A DNA stretch of 64,000 nucleotides from Neoaquamicrobium sediminum (GCF_013240295.1 NZ_JABETK010000002.1:806001-870000), one strand, 5' to 3'. Shown: positions 19,344 through 30,338, numbered from the stretch's first letter. Notes: a model not told the origin generated them from the sequence alone. Translations and numbers: made by a program.

Positions 19344-20416
19344 TCATTCGCTGCTTTTGGTTTCCGTCGCGTTCTTCCTGCGCACAAAAGTCGTCAGAGC
19401 CGCTAGAAAGTCGGTCATGCCCGGCCGTCGCGCGGCTGCAAAGGGCAGGGGGCGCACGGTTTCCATGGCCGCGACGCCGATCGCGCCGTCATCATGCCAT
19501 TGACCACGCCTTCGCCGAGCTTGGCCGAAAGCCTCGCGGCCAGCCCCTGGCCGACGATCTGGTGGACAAATTCGTCACCCGCAGCGATCGCGCCGGTCAC
19601 CGCGAGGTGAGCCAGCACGTCACGCGCCAGCCGGATGAAGCCCAGCGTGCCGGGACGCCCGCCGTAGAGTTCGGCCAGCCGCCGAATCAGGCGGCCTGCC
19701 TCGAAGAGGACATAGGCGATGTCGACCAGCGCGCGCGGGCTGACCGCGGTCACGACCGAGACACGCTTGGCAGCGTCGAGGATGAGCGTCTGCGCGCGTG
19801 CGTCGAGTGGCACCAGCAACTCTCGCTCAGCGAGGCGGACGAGGTCCGAACCGTCGATGACATCGTCTTCGAGTTCGGCAAGCGCGCGCCTGCCGGCGGC
19901 CGTTTCCGGCCTGCTGGAAACGAAGCGGGTCAGTTCGCCGACCACCTTGCGTGCCTCGCGGGCGTCGTTATTGGCAAGCGCGTCAGCTCCACGCCGCCGC
20001 AACGATTCCACCGAGTTAAGTCTGGCAAGCCCTACCAGTTCGCGCGCAAGGATCACGACCAGCGCGAGCACTGCGACCGTTGCAACGCCGGCGGCAAACC
20101 ACCCGAGCCAGTCGGAACGCGAGAAGAGTTCGCGGATCAGGCTTTCGGTCCACAGGCCGAGAGCCATCGAAACCAGAATGCCAAGTGCGGCAACGAAGAT
20201 CGCGCCGAGCCTGGAGCGCTTTCGGGGCGGCGAGGCGGGCGGTGGTTCCGCGATCGCAGCGTCCGGCTCGTCGAAAATGTCGATCTCGGCGGGCGTGACG
20301 ACTGCCGCCTCCGGTTTCACGGCGCGGGGCGCGCGCGGCGCTTCGGCCTTGGGGCGCGGTTCGGGCTTGCTGACCGGTTCGATGCGGAAGGCCGCTGGGC
20401 GTCTGGGTTCCTTCAT
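19344..20416 (-). CDS. DUF697/YcjF-like (TIGR01620) membrane protein (apparent frameshift)
   Basis: Partner of the YcjX-type ATPase, whose stop it overlaps by the ATGA arrangement. A proline-rich N-terminus (1-70) is followed by two membrane helices (LGAIFVAALGILVSMALGLW and GWFAAGVATVAVLALVVIL) and a helical domain (VVTAVSPRALVDIAYVLFEAGRLIRR) ending in VVNGMMTAR. In the deposited frame it ends at 19415; at 19481/19482 one missing base, when restored, gives IGVAAMETVRPLPFAAARRP and a stop at 19344 (~357 residues). The corrected tail matches the expected family ending. Confidence 0.82.
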
Positions 20417-21873
20417 GCGAGCTGGTCACCGATGAGGAATTGCAGGGCGCGGTCGAGGCGGATGTGGGGCAGCGACAGGGTCAGCCCCTCTGCCGTTCTC
20501 TCCAGCTTCGGCGGACGGAAGCGCACGAACCGGATGGGGGCGTCTGCCGCGCCTCCGGAATCCTTCCATGCCGCATCAGCTTTTTCCGGCAAATCACCGG
20601 GAAATATGGCCGTTTCCGTTCCGCCATCGAAGGTGTCGCCATTGATTCGTTCGCCGGCAATCGGCGTTCCGATGATGACCGGCAGCGTATCGCGGCCCTG
20701 CTTGACCGTGCCTTCACGGGTGGCGCGCACGGCCGCCATGGCCAGCACTTCGACCTCCGCACCCGAAAAGCTCGCGCGCTCGATCGCCCGGTCTGCGAGG
20801 CGGCGCACGATGGCCTGGAGCCGGTCGTGGCTCTCATGATGGATATGGTCGGCCTTGGTGGCAGCGATCAGAATGCGGTCGATGGTTCGCGAAAACAGGC
20901 TGGTCAGCATGTTGCCGCGTCCCTGGCGGAAACAGGCAAGGATCTCGGTCAGCGCGCGCTCCAGATCGGCTACGGCTTCGGGTCCGGCATTGAGCGCCTG
21001 CATGGCGTCGATCAAAACGATCTGCCGGTCGAGCCGCGCGACATGCTCGCGGAAGAACGGTTTGACGACATGCGTCTTGTAGGCCTCGTAGCGGCGCTCC
21101 ATCATCGCGCGCAGCGAGCCGGGCTTGGCCCGGTCACCGCCGAGTTCCGGCAGAGGCGAAAACGTCAGCGCCGGGGAGCCTTCAAGGTCGCCGGGCATCA
21201 GGAACCGGCCGGGCGGCAGGGTCGACAGCGCCCGCTCGTCTTCCTTGCAGGCCTTGAGGTAGGCGGCAAAGGCCTCGGCCAGCCGCCGCGCAGTCATCTC
21301 GTCGGCCGGTGCGTCGGGGTCGGCGGCGCCTGCAAGCGCCGCCCATTCGGCAGAAAGGTCCGCGCGCACCGGCAGCCGGGCGAGATCGCAGGCGTCGCGG
21401 GAGAAGTCGGCATAGTCCTTGCCGAGAAGCGGCAGGTCGAGCAGCCATTCGCCCGGATAGTCGACCACGTCCAGCGACAGCCGTCCGCGCGAGAAAAGCC
21501 GTCCCCAGCCGGATGCGGATTCATAGTCGATGGTCAGGCGCAGTTCGGATATCGCACGGGTGGAATCCGGCCAGATACGTTCATCGACGAGGGCTGCGAC
21601 ATGATCCTCGTACTGGAAGCGCGGCACGGCGTCGTCCGGCTGATGTTCGAGATAGGCCCGCGAGATGCGCCCACTTTTCTGCGCCTCGAAGAGGGGCAGG
21701 CGACCGCCGTGGACGAGATTGTGAACCAGCGCGGTAATGAAAACCGTCTTGCCCGCCCGCGACAGACCCGTCACACCCAGCCGCAACGACGGCGAAACCA
21801 GGCCCGCCGCCCGTCCGGTCAGCGTGTCGAGCGCGATGCGCGCCTCGTCGCCGATACTGGTCAGGGCAGCCAA
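20413..21873 (-). CDS. YcjX-family (DUF463) P-loop ATPase
   Basis: A 486-residue protein with Walker A GLSRAGKT at ~residue 37, the DVVDYPGEWLLDLPLL segment as the switch region and IVLIDAMQALNAGPEAV following. YcjX proteins are P-loop GTPase/ATPase-like, stress-associated and almost always encoded with a DUF697 membrane protein, as here by a 4-base overlap. Length is typical. The molecular function remains unknown; a membrane-associated stress role is inferred from the partner. Confidence 0.88.
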   Translation of the reverse strand: MAALTSIGDEARIALDTLTGRAAGLVSPSLRLGVTGLSRAGKTVFITALVHNLVHGGRLPLFEAQKSGRISRAYLEHQPDDAVPRFQYEDHVAALVDERIWPDSTRAISELRLTIDYESASGWGRLFSRGRLSLDVVDYPGEWLLDLPLLGKDYADFSRDACDLARLPVRADLSAEWAALAGAADPDAPADEMTARRLAEAFAAYLKACKEDERALSTLPPGRFLMPGDLEGSPALTFSPLPELGGDRAKPGSLRAMMERRYEAYKTHVVKPFFREHVARLDRQIVLIDAMQALNAGPEAVADLERALTEILACFRQGRGNMLTSLFSRTIDRILIAATKADHIHHESHDRLQAIVRRLADRAIERASFSGAEVEVLAMAAVRATREGTVKQGRDTLPVIIGTPIAGERINGDTFDGGTETAIFPGDLPEKADAAWKDSGGAADAPIRFVRFRPPKLERTAEGLTLSLPHIRLDRALQFLIGDQLA

Positions 21874-21971
21874 AAGAAATATCTCGTGCTCATGGCAGCC
21901 GATATAGGTGCTGCAGGCCCCAATTGGAAAGAGCCATGGGAAATATCGCTGTTACGGGCGAGAGCTGACCG

Positions 21972-22475
21972 TCACAGATCGCGTGGAGCGACAAACTCCT
22001 CGAGGTAGCCATCTTCGGGCGCTATTGACGAAAGGGGCGTCGAAAAGCGGATGACCGCAAGTCCACAGGTCGGAAAGCCACCAGCTACGGTTGCCAACGC
22101 ATCTTTTTCGCCGCCGCACGACAGCGCCATGGCCAGGTCCTCCATCATCGGATTATGGCCGACGACCAGCACAGAGCCGTCGCCGCCGGCACTGCGGATG
22201 ATGTCGAGATAGCCCGTGGCGTCCGAACTGTAGAGCTCGTCCATGTAGCGTACATCGGTGACAGGCAGATGCCGCGCCGCCGCCTCCCAGGTTTCGCGCG
22301 CACGCTTGGCGCCGGAACACAGCACGCGGTCCGGCATGTAACCGGCAAGCAGCATCGAGGCGGCAATGTTGTCGGCGTCGGCTTTGCCGGAAAGTTCGAG
22401 CGCGCGATCATAGTCTCGCGAGCCGGGTTCCGCCCATTTTGCCTTGGCGTGGCGCAGAAGATAGAGCCGGGACAT
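21972..22475 (-). CDS. SixA-like histidine phosphatase
   Basis: A 167-residue member of the histidine phosphatase (phosphoglycerate mutase-like) superfamily. The catalytic signature LYLLRHAKAKW is at the very N-terminus (RHA), and the second catalytic His is in VLVVGHNPMM. Short length and RHAKA fit SixA, which dephosphorylates phospho-His on Hpt domains, although several relatives act on small molecules. ATG 22475 is chosen because the RHG box must be near the start. Confidence 0.85.
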   Translation of the reverse strand: MSRLYLLRHAKAKWAEPGSRDYDRALELSGKADADNIAASMLLAGYMPDRVLCSGAKRARETWEAAARHLPVTDVRYMDELYSSDATGYLDIIRSAGGDGSVLVVGHNPMMEDLAMALSCGGEKDALATVAGGFPTCGLAVIRFSTPLSSIAPEDGYLEEFVAPRDL

Positions 22476-22747
22476 GGGGACCTCACCGTTCCGGCCCTGC
22501 CGGAATGGCGATACCGGGCCCACCACGCTGGATTTAGCGGCCCGGCCAGCATCGCGCAACTGGACGCCGGCAGGACGATTTCAACGCGATCCAGCCGAGG
22601 AACCGGCGCGTCACAAGCAATTGCAGCGCCGTCGAAGGCGGAACGAATCGCTTTGACAAATGCGTGAATGCCTTTGCCTTAGCGCTTGTGCGGCTCCTAG
22701 CCCGCGAATATATAGGCGCCCGGACTGAAGTTTTGGGATTGAGTCGA

Positions 22748-23164
22748 ATGTCAACAACTGTTCAAGCCGATTACGTCCCCACCGAAGACGAACCGTTCAT
22801 GAACGAGCGTCAGAAGGCGTATTTCCGGGCCAAGCTGGTTACCTGGAAGAACGACATACTGCGCGAAGCGCGTGAAACCCTCGAAATCCTGCAGCAGGAA
22901 AACGCCAACCTCCCCGATCTCGCCGACCGCGCGTCGTCCGAGACCGACCGCGCGATCGAGCTGCGTGCTCGTGATCGTCAGCGCAAGCTGATCTCCAAGA
23001 TCGACGCGGCTCTGCAGCGGATCGACGAGGGTACCTATGGCTACTGCGAGGAGACTGGCGAGCCGATCGCGCTGCGGAGGCTGGATGCGAGGCCCATCGC
23101 TACGCTTTCAATCGAGGCGCAGGAACGTCACGAGCGCCGCGAAAAGGTCTATCGGGACGACTAA
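22748..23164 (+). CDS. dksA: RNA polymerase-binding transcription factor DksA
   Basis: A 138-residue DksA/TraR protein that binds the RNA polymerase secondary channel and mediates ppGpp-type control. The coiled coil (residues ~15-90) has the tip region NLPDLADRASSETDRA with the acidic residues needed for activity. The C-terminal finger is YGYCEETGEPIALRRLDARP then ATLSIEAQE: only one of the four zinc cysteines remains (C, T, S, A), a common alphaproteobacterial form. ATG 22748 aligns with family starts. A terminator follows immediately. Confidence 0.95.
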   Translation: MSTTVQADYVPTEDEPFMNERQKAYFRAKLVTWKNDILREARETLEILQQENANLPDLADRASSETDRAIELRARDRQRKLISKIDAALQRIDEGTYGYCEETGEPIALRRLDARPIATLSIEAQERHERREKVYRDD

Positions 23165-23176
23165 GGCAATTAACTC

Positions 23177-23198
23177 AGCGGCTTGAAGCCGCTTTTTT
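23177..23198 (+). terminator. Rho-independent terminator of dksA
   Basis: The hairpin GCGGC-TTGAA-GCCGC (extendable to AGCGGCTT/AAGCCGCT) is followed by six T residues, 13 bases past the dksA stop. Confidence 0.9.
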
Positions 23199-23252
23199 CG
23201 TCTCGCGTAAGCGTTGCCGGGCAAATTTCCGGCCCGCGAGGTGTTTGACGCT

Positions 23253-24041
23253 TTAGCGCTTGCTGGAGAGGTCGCCCAGCAGCCGGCTCATTTCGTCGTC
23301 GAGCGAGATTTCCGGGCTGACCGTGGCCTGACGGCGGTGGTCGCCATCCAGCGTGACCTGCAGCTCTTCCAGCAGCGCATCATCGATGTCGTCTACTTTT
23401 GTCGGCTCCGCCCGATGCGTTTCGGGGTCAGCGACAACCGGCCGAAGCGTTTGCACAGCCCGCGCGGGGGCGGGTGCAGGTGCTGGTTGCGGTGCCTGAG
23501 GTATCGGCGCGGCGGAAGCATTGGTTGCCGGAGAAACCGGGAAACGCGGCTCGGGCGTTGCTGCGGGCGCGGGCTCCGCTACCGGTACCCTTTGAGGGGC
23601 GGGCTGTTGCTGCTGGCGCGGTGGCGTTGCGCGAGCGGCGATTTCCGATCGGGGCGCATGCGGCCTCTCGACCACCGGTTGGGGTGGCGTGGCGGGTGGC
23701 TGCGCGACCACAGGCATGTCGTCAGCCGGTTTGCGCGCTGGCGGCAGGAGGCGAATGTTCTGCTCCACGACGACATCGCTCGGCCCGCCGATCAGGATCA
23801 GGTGCTCGACATCGTCGCGCCGCACCAGCACCAGACGACGGTGGCTGTCGACGGCGGTCGCATCCATGACGGCAAGGCGCGCTTTGCGATTGCGCCCGCC
23901 GGCGACGAATGTGCCGAATGTGAAACCGCGCACGATCCGGATCACGATCAGCAGAACCAGCAGGACGATCAGCGCGACCACGGTCCACATAAGCGCCGGT
24001 GCATAATCCGGCCCGGCCACACTCTCCAACCATGCCTGCAT
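23253..24041 (-). CDS. FliO-like membrane protein
   Basis: A 262-residue protein. One N-terminal helix (MWTVVALIVLLVLLIVIRIV) is followed by a compact domain (LAVMDATAVDSHRRLVLVRR, VEHLILIGGPSDVVVEQNI) that resembles FliO/MopB of flagellar export. The remaining ~150 residues are proline/alanine-rich and disordered, ending in DDEMSRLLGDLSSKR. No flagellar genes are in the window, and similar orphan genes beside cckA are common in this order, so a flagellar role should not be assumed. Divergent from cckA. Confidence 0.65.
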   Translation of the reverse strand: MQAWLESVAGPDYAPALMWTVVALIVLLVLLIVIRIVRGFTFGTFVAGGRNRKARLAVMDATAVDSHRRLVLVRRDDVEHLILIGGPSDVVVEQNIRLLPPARKPADDMPVVAQPPATPPQPVVERPHAPRSEIAARATPPRQQQQPAPQRVPVAEPAPAATPEPRFPVSPATNASAAPIPQAPQPAPAPAPARAVQTLRPVVADPETHRAEPTKVDDIDDALLEELQVTLDGDHRRQATVSPEISLDDEMSRLLGDLSSKR

Positions 24042-24288
24042 GTCGCGTTCCCTTTGCTGCCGCGTGCTCCGCCTGCGCCTATATCGCTGCAAACAGTAGA
24101 CGGGGTGATTGGTTGCGGCAAGCGGCGCTGTATGCCCGACGGCCCGGTTTCCCGGTGAAACTTGAGCGAAACCTGCCGACCGGACGATGAAGCGTGGACC
24201 GCGCCGCCGCTGCCCTTGCAGTTTCCGACAGCCATGATGTATGCCGGACCGATCCTTGGGCCACGCGGGCATGGCAGGCAGGAAACGA

Positions 24289-26880
24289 ATGGCGACACCC
24301 ACTGGCGGCGAAACCCGCCCCGCACCGATCGTTGACCAGAGCGCACGCCCCGGCGCGATAACCCGCCTGCTCATCTTCATCGTGGTGCTGATCTTTTCAG
24401 CGCTGATCTTCACGATCTTCCGCGATCGGCTCGGCGACCCGTTTCTTCTGGGCCTGCTCGGCGTGCTGGCGATGATTGGAATCGGTTTCCTGTTTACGGC
24501 GGCGATTGGCTTCATCCACGTCGCGCCGCGCTCGACCGCCGACGAATTGTCCCGCGCGTTTGTCGACACGATGGGGCAGGGGCTGATCGTCGCCGACATC
24601 AAGGGCAGGGTGATCTACGCCAATCGCGCCTATGCCGATATGACGGGCGCGACCTCGGCGGCCGACGTGCGCACAATCGAGGGGCTCCTCTCCGACAGCC
24701 CCGAGGCCTCGCCAACCGTCTACAGGCTCGCAGCCGGGCTTCGCGACGGCATTGCAGGTGATGGCGAATTCCGGCTCAACGGTTCGGTGCGGCCCGGCGC
24801 CGAACCCGGCGCGCGCTGGTACCGCCTGCGCGCACGTACTTTCAAGGTTCCGGGCTACCGTCAGCCTCTGTCGGCGTGGCAGATCGCGGATATTTCAGCG
24901 GAGCGGGCCGAGCAGGAGCGCTTCTTCCTCGACCTGCAGAAGGCGATCGACCATCTCGACCATGCACCGGCAGGCTTCTTTGCCGCCGATGCCTCGGGGC
25001 GCGTCACCTATATCAACGCGACGCTCGCCGAGTGGCTGGGCATAGATCTCGCCAGCTTCACGCCAGGCGGGACCACGCTCTCGCAGATCGTGGCCGGCGA
25101 TGGCATGGCGCTGATCAATTCGGTCAAGGCCGACCCCGGCTCGACCCGTAATGCGGTGATCGATCTCGATCTGTCGACCGTTTCGGGCGCCGCGGTGCCG
25201 GTCCGTTTCATGCACCGCGTGACCGCCAGCCGTGAAGGCGCTCCAGGCCCGTCGCGCACGATCGTGCTCAACCGCAACCAGGGCGAGGACGCCTCCGCGG
25301 ACCTGCGCGCCTCCGAGGTGCGTTTCACGCGGTTCTTCAACTCGACGCCGATGGCGATCGCAGGTGTGGATGGCGACGGCAGGATCCTGCGCACCAACGC
25401 GCCTTTCCTATCGCTGTTCTCGACGGTCGTGGACCGGGACATGCTCGACCGGCGCATCAAGCTGGAAACGGTGATCCATCCGCGCGACCGCGCAGCCTTC
25501 GAGACCGCTCTCGCAAGCGCCCGCGCGCACCAGGCCGATATCGCGCCCATCGACACCGTGCTGCCGGAAAACGAGGACCGGCATATCCGTTTCTATGTGA
25601 GCGCCGTCGCCGATGCCGGCTCGGGCGAGGGCGCCGAGGAAGCGGCGATCGTCTACGCCGTCGAAACCACGGAACAGAAGGCGCTCGAGGCGCAGATGGC
25701 GCAGAGCCAGAAGATGCAGGCGGTAGGGCAGCTTGCCGGTGGCATCGCGCACGATTTCAACAACGTGCTGACTGCGATCATCATGGCGTCGGATCTGCTG
25801 CTGGCCAATCACCGGCCTTCGGACCAGTCCTTCCCCGACATCATGAACATCAAGCAGAACGCCAATCGTGCCGCCTCCCTGGTGCGGCAGCTTCTGGCGT
25901 TCTCGCGCAAGCAGACGATGCGTCCCGAGGTGCTGAACCTGACCGACGTGCTGGCCGATTTGCGCATGCTCCTGTCGCGTCTTGCCGGACCCGACATCAA
26001 GCTGACGATCGATCATGGTCGCGACCTCTGGCCTGTGAAGGCGGATATCGGCCAGTTCGAGCAGGTGATCGTGAACCTGACGGTAAACGCGCGCGACGCG
26101 ATGCCGGATGGCGGCGATCTTGCCGTGCGGACGCGCAACGTGCTGGAAGCCGAATGCAGGTCTTTCGGCTATCGCGAGCTCGCGCCGGCCGACTATGTGC
26201 TGGTCGAGGTTGAAGACAGCGGAACCGGTATTCCGGCGGATGTGCTGGCCAAGGTGTTCGAGCCGTTCTTCACCACCAAGGAAGTCGGCAAGGGCACCGG
26301 TCTCGGCCTGTCGATGGTCTACGGCATCATCAAGCAGACCGGCGGCTTCATCTTCTGCTCGTCGGAACCGGGCGACGGCGCGACGTTCCGTATCTTCCTG
26401 CCGCGCCACGTGGCCGAGGCCCGACCGGAGCCGGGCACGCAGATCGAAGGCACGGCGGTCGAAACGGGACAGCCGGTCGCGGAAAAGGCCGCCTCCAGCC
26501 AGGACCTTTCGGGCACGGCCACGGTGCTCCTGGTCGAGGACGAAGACGCGGTGCGTATGGGCGGGGTACGAGCGCTGTCGTCGCGAGGCTATACGGTGCA
26601 CGAGGCCTCGTCGGGCGTCGAGGCACTGGAAATCTTCGAAGAGCTGGAAGGCGCCGTCGACATTGTCGTGTCGGACGTCGTCATGCCCGAGATGGATGGA
26701 CCGACGCTTCTCGGCGAACTCTTGAAGCGCCAGCCGGACATCAAGTTCATCTTTGTGTCGGGCTATGCCGAGGACGCCTTCGCCAAGAACCTGCCAAAGG
26801 AGGCAAAGTTCGGATTCCTGCCGAAACCGTTTACGCTCAAGCAGTTGGCGACCACCGTCAAGGACATGCTCGACTCCTGA
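24289..26880 (+). CDS. cckA: Hybrid sensor histidine kinase CckA
   Basis: The master cell-cycle kinase that feeds phosphate through ChpT to CtrA. 863 residues from ATG 24289, chosen for the good GGCAGGAAA ribosome site (ATG 24241 is also in frame). Two N-terminal helices (~25-80), PAS domains (~90-210 and ~230-450), HisKA with phospho-His in [14 protein letters not shown] (~residue 487), ATP-binding domain ([34 protein letters not shown]) and a C-terminal receiver ([11 protein letters not shown], phospho-Asp ~796 in [12 protein letters not shown]). All catalytic residues are present. Confidence 0.93.
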   Translation: MATPTGGETRPAPIVDQSARPGAITRLLIFIVVLIFSALIFTIFRDRLGDPFLLGLLGVLAMIGIGFLFTAAIGFIHVAPRSTADELSRAFVDTMGQGLIVADIKGRVIYANRAYADMTGATSAADVRTIEGLLSDSPEASPTVYRLAAGLRDGIAGDGEFRLNGSVRPGAEPGARWYRLRARTFKVPGYRQPLSAWQIADISAERAEQERFFLDLQKAIDHLDHAPAGFFAADASGRVTYINATLAEWLGIDLASFTPGGTTLSQIVAGDGMALINSVKADPGSTRNAVIDLDLSTVSGAAVPVRFMHRVTASREGAPGPSRTIVLNRNQGEDASADLRASEVRFTRFFNSTPMAIAGVDGDGRILRTNAPFLSLFSTVVDRDMLDRRIKLETVIHPRDRAAFETALASARAHQADIAPIDTVLPENEDRHIRFYVSAVADAGSGEGAEEAAIVYAVETTEQKALEAQMAQSQKMQAVGQLAGGIAHDFNNVLTAIIMASDLLLANHRPSDQSFPDIMNIKQNANRAASLVRQLLAFSRKQTMRPEVLNLTDVLADLRMLLSRLAGPDIKLTIDHGRDLWPVKADIGQFEQVIVNLTVNARDAMPDGGDLAVRTRNVLEAECRSFGYRELAPADYVLVEVEDSGTGIPADVLAKVFEPFFTTKEVGKGTGLGLSMVYGIIKQTGGFIFCSSEPGDGATFRIFLPRHVAEARPEPGTQIEGTAVETGQPVAEKAASSQDLSGTATVLLVEDEDAVRMGGVRALSSRGYTVHEASSGVEALEIFEELEGAVDIVVSDVVMPEMDGPTLLGELLKRQPDIKFIFVSGYAEDAFAKNLPKEAKFGFLPKPFTLKQLATTVKDMLDS

Positions 26881-26930
26881 TGCATCGCAATTGAATCAAA
26901 CTGACACGGCGTCATAAACCGCGTGGCGAG

Positions 26931-27320
26931 ATGAATGCGCTAGACCTGCTGCCGGGACATTTCGGACGCAGCGGGGACGCAGATGATCGTCGGTGGATTT
27001 TCTTATGTCGGGACGCTCGCACGACCCGCCCACGCGATCGTGGCATCGCAGCCCCGGCCGAGCGGCAGGGCGATCAGTCGAAAGCCCAAACCATCGAAGC
27101 TGCAGGTGAGCCCACATATTTCCGCTCCATCTCGGCGATCAGCCCAGGATCGCTCGCGGGCGTCTACCAATCGATGCGGGCGCAGGAAGCGTCATCGGGC
27201 TTCGATGCCGGCGGCATTGAACCCGTCAGGGCCGAAGCTGCCGCAGCAATCCTCTCCGGCGCCGGAATTCCGGCCGCTATGACTGCTTATGGAGAGGTCA
27301 TGGAGGCAGAAGGCGAGTGA
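26931..27320 (+). CDS. Hypothetical protein, possibly frameshifted
   Basis: The last ~70 codons look coding ([20 protein letters not shown], then [25 protein letters not shown]-rich third positions) and end at TGA 27318. The first ~60 codons in this frame are Arg-rich and unconvincing, whereas another frame gives [18 protein letters not shown] from 26983. A single indel between 27040 and 27110 would join the two into a ~110-residue protein. No family is recognised. Confidence 0.4.
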   Translation: MNALDLLPGHFGRSGDADDRRWIFLCRDARTTRPRDRGIAAPAERQGDQSKAQTIEAAGEPTYFRSISAISPGSLAGVYQSMRAQEASSGFDAGGIEPVRAEAAAAILSGAGIPAAMTAYGEVMEAEGE

Positions 27321-27469
27321 CGGGAAATGCTGTTGCTCTCATGCAACAGAAGCGGGCCGTCACTTTTCCGCCCTATCTCGCCCAACTGTTGGCCACGTTT
27401 GACACGCACTGACTGAACCTCGGCGCTTAATCGCGCGGCAACAACAAGCAACGTCTCAGGTTCCGTCTT

Positions 27470-28312
27470 ATGTGTGTCAACAACGATCCGAAGGGTACCG
27501 CGCCCGGTCGCCTTTCCCGCCGCTTCTTCATTGCCTCGATGCCGCTTTTCCTGGCGGCATGCACCAAGACAGGGGCTGTGCTGGAGTCGGTCACGCCGGC
27601 AGGTCCCGATCCGTATTATGTCGCCATGTATGGCGCGAAGCCCGAAGAGCAGTTTCCGCTGCCCGCCACCGACATCCGCAAGGTGGAGGAACGCTTCTTC
27701 CGTCAGCAGGTCGACTATCATCGGTCGGAACCGGCGGGAACGATCGTCATCGATACGGCCAACCGCTTCCTTTACCTCGTGCAGGAAGGCGGCAAGGCGA
27801 TGCGTTACGGCATCGGCGTCGGCAAGGCCGGCCTTGAGTTCGAGGGCACGGCACGCGTAGCCCGCAAGGCCCAGTGGCCGCGCTGGACTCCCACCCAAAG
27901 CATGATCGCGCGTGAACCCGATCGCTATGCGCAATATGCCGGCGGCATGGAGCCGGGGCTTACCAATCCGCTGGGCCCGCGCGCGCTCTACCTGTTCCAG
28001 GGCAACCAGGATACGCTTTATCGTATCCACGGCACCTCCGAGCCGTGGTCGATCGGCCTCGCCGTCTCGTCGGGCTGTATCCGCCTGTTCAACCAGGACA
28101 TCATCGATCTCTACAACCGCATCCCCGTGGATACGGTCGTCGTCGTGCTTCAGAACGAGCCGTTGATGTATCCCCAGCGGCAGGTGCCGGAATGGGTGGC
28201 TAGGCAGATCAACCCTCGCCAGCCGGCCGTACAGCCTGCGAGTGAAGCCGCGTCTTTGCCGCAGGGACAAGCCGGCGCCGCGCAGCCGCGCCGTCCGGCA
28301 ATGGACATCTGA
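27470..28312 (+). CDS. L,D-transpeptidase (YkuD family)
   Basis: A 280-residue envelope enzyme that forms 3-3 peptidoglycan crosslinks or attaches proteins to peptidoglycan. The N-terminus has a twin-arginine-like/lipoprotein signal ([19 protein letters not shown], lipobox AAC). The YkuD domain (~80-220) carries the catalytic IHGTSEP and [12 protein letters not shown] motifs (His, Ser-Gly-Cys-Ile-Arg). A Pro/Ala-rich tail follows. Polar-growing Hyphomicrobiales have many of these. Convergent with dinB. Confidence 0.92.
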   Translation: MCVNNDPKGTAPGRLSRRFFIASMPLFLAACTKTGAVLESVTPAGPDPYYVAMYGAKPEEQFPLPATDIRKVEERFFRQQVDYHRSEPAGTIVIDTANRFLYLVQEGGKAMRYGIGVGKAGLEFEGTARVARKAQWPRWTPTQSMIAREPDRYAQYAGGMEPGLTNPLGPRALYLFQGNQDTLYRIHGTSEPWSIGLAVSSGCIRLFNQDIIDLYNRIPVDTVVVVLQNEPLMYPQRQVPEWVARQINPRQPAVQPASEAASLPQGQAGAAQPRRPAMDI

Positions 28313-28328
28313 GGCATCCGAAGAAGGC

Positions 28329-29656
28329 TTAGCTTTCGTCCGCGCGCGGTGGCCGGCCCCGGCTGCCGCGCCAAAGGTGTAGCCGGTTTCCACGGCCTTG
28401 CCGCCGAACTTGGCGCGCAGAGCGTCGATAGCGCCTTCGGCCATCGCACGCTTCCTCGATCCGACATCGACCAGATCGGGCGGGTCGGCCCGTCCGTCAT
28501 CGCTCAAATCGCTGACGCCGATACCGATCAGCCTGTAGCGTGTGCCGTCGGCCTCCCGTCGCAGCAGGTCCAGCCCGGTCGAAAAGATGCGGTCGGCGAG
28601 CCGCGTCGCATCCGGTAGCTGTCGGTTGCGCGTCCTGATGCGGAAATCGGCGCTCTTCAGCTTGAGTACCACGGTGCGGCCGGCGATGCCGGATTTCTTC
28701 AGCCGCGCGGAGACCGTCTCCGACAGCGCCCGCAGGATCGGCACAAGGTCCTCGAAGGTCGCAAGATCCGTGTCGAACGTCGTTTCGGCCGACACGCTCT
28801 TCGCGTCATGGTCGGCATGGACCTGCCGGTCGTCCATACCCCGCGACAGCCGGTAGAGCCGCATCCCCATGCTGCCATAGCGGCGCATCAGCTCGTCCTG
28901 CTCCATCGTCTGGAGCTGACCGATGGTGCGGATGCCGTCCTGCGCAAGCGTGGCGGCGAAGGCTTTTCCCACACCCCAGATGAGCGTGACCGGCTGGGCT
29001 GCCAGGAACGAGACGGCTTCTGCCTCGCCGATAACGGAGAAACCCCGCGGCTTGGCGAAATCGGATGCGACCTTTGCCAGGAACTTGCAGTAGGACAGCC
29101 CGACAGAAACGGTGATGCCGATTTCCGCCTCGACCTGTCTGGCGAACGAGGCGAGTACTAAAGCGGGCGGGCGGCCGTGCAGTTTCTGCGTGCCCGCGAG
29201 ATCGAGAAACGCCTCGTCTATGGAGATCGGCTCAACCAGCGGCGTCAGCGCCTGCATCATCGCGCGCACCTGCCGACCGACTGTGACGTATTTCTCGATG
29301 TCCGGCTTGATGACGATCGCGTCCGGACAGGCTTCCAGCGCCTTGAACATCGGCATCGCGGACCGCACGCCACGAATGCGGGCGATGTAGCACGCGGTGG
29401 AAACCACGCCACGCTTTCCGCCACCGATGATGACAGGCTTGTCGCGTAGCTCGGGACGGTCGCGCTTCTCTACGGCCGCGTAGAACGCATCGCAGTCGAT
29501 ATGCGCAAGCGACAGTGAATAGAGCTCGCCATGATGGACAACGCGCGGCGATCCGCAGGCTTCGCAGCGCCTGCGGGCAACCTTCTGCGGCGCGAGGCAA
29601 TCGCGGCAGAAGCCGTGCTCGGGGTCGTTGACAGCGGCTGGCATCGATGCGAACAT
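28329..29656 (-). CDS. dinB: DNA polymerase IV with N-terminal cysteine cluster (apparent frameshift)
   Basis: Y-family translesion polymerase, ~442 residues. Ahead of the polymerase is an N-terminal zinc-finger-like block ([21 protein letters not shown]-x2-C-x10-C-x2-C). Palm motifs are [13 protein letters not shown] and [12 protein letters not shown]. The thumb and little finger follow. In the deposited frame it runs on past the real end. One missing base near 28369 converts the tail to [15 protein letters not shown] and a stop at 28329, a normal ending. ATG 29656 or 29644 could be the start. The long extension to 27287 is an artefact of the shift. Confidence 0.87.
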
Positions 29657-29735
29657 AACAAGAACAATCGCAATCTTAATCCATGTGCGGCGTCGCAACA
29701 AGGCGGTGGCGCGAAGGTATTTGCTGGAGGGGACG

Positions 29736-30338
29736 ATGGCCGGATTGCAGGCAGGGGAACCGGAGATCGTGCCGCTGACACCGGAACACTGGCCGCTTTT
29801 CGAAGATCTCTTCGGTAAGCAGGGCGCGTGCTACGGGTGCTGGTGCACACATTTTCGGCTGCGTCCGGCAATCCGGCGCGAGAACGACCGCCAGCGCAAC
29901 AAGGACTTCATCCATGCGCGTATCGAGGCAGGGCCGCCGCCGGGTCTTCTGGCTATCGACGGTGGTCAGGCCATAGGCTGGATGCAGATCGGCCCCCGTG
30001 CAGACGTTCCGGAGTGGAACAACGCCGGCAGGGTGTCAGCGCCCGTCGATCCGGGCGACGCCGCCGATTCCGCCGTGTGGGCGATCTCCTGTTTCTTCGT
30101 ACGCACGAAAGCACGCGGGAAGGGACTGTCCCACCGGCTGGTTGCTGCCGGCATCGATTTCGCGACACGCTCCGGTGCGCGATGGCTCGAAGCATGCCCG
30201 ATCGACCAGTCGCGCGATTCGCGCTCGATCGGACTGTTCGTCGGCTCGACGCGTGTCTTCGAGAAAGCAGGGTTTTCGGAAGTGGCGGTGCGCAAGCCCG
30301 GCCGTCCGCTGATGCGGATCGAACTCGCCGGAGTTTGA
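29736..30338 (+). CDS. GNAT-family N-acetyltransferase
   Basis: A 200-residue protein starting at ATG 29736, with GGAGGGG just upstream. GNAT features: [21 protein letters not shown] is strand 4 plus the acetyl-CoA pyrophosphate loop (R-x-x-G-K/x-G), and [20 protein letters not shown] the C-terminal strand. An unusual Cys-rich N-terminal segment ([15 protein letters not shown]) marks a subfamily seen in actinobacteria and rhizobia. Substrate unknown. It is divergent from dinB. Confidence 0.82.
   Translation: MAGLQAGEPEIVPLTPEHWPLFEDLFGKQGACYGCWCTHFRLRPAIRRENDRQRNKDFIHARIEAGPPPGLLAIDGGQAIGWMQIGPRADVPEWNNAGRVSAPVDPGDAADSAVWAISCFFVRTKARGKGLSHRLVAAGIDFATRSGARWLEACPIDQSRDSRSIGLFVGSTRVFEKAGFSEVAVRKPGRPLMRIELAGV

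Noticed and set aside
18665..20839. A 724-codon plus-strand frame
   Set aside because: It runs antisense through three well-supported minus-strand genes and has the composition of a shadow frame.
27287..28328. C-terminal extension of DinB to 804 residues
   Set aside because: It is created by the one-base shift near 28369 and runs antisense through the L,D-transpeptidase gene.
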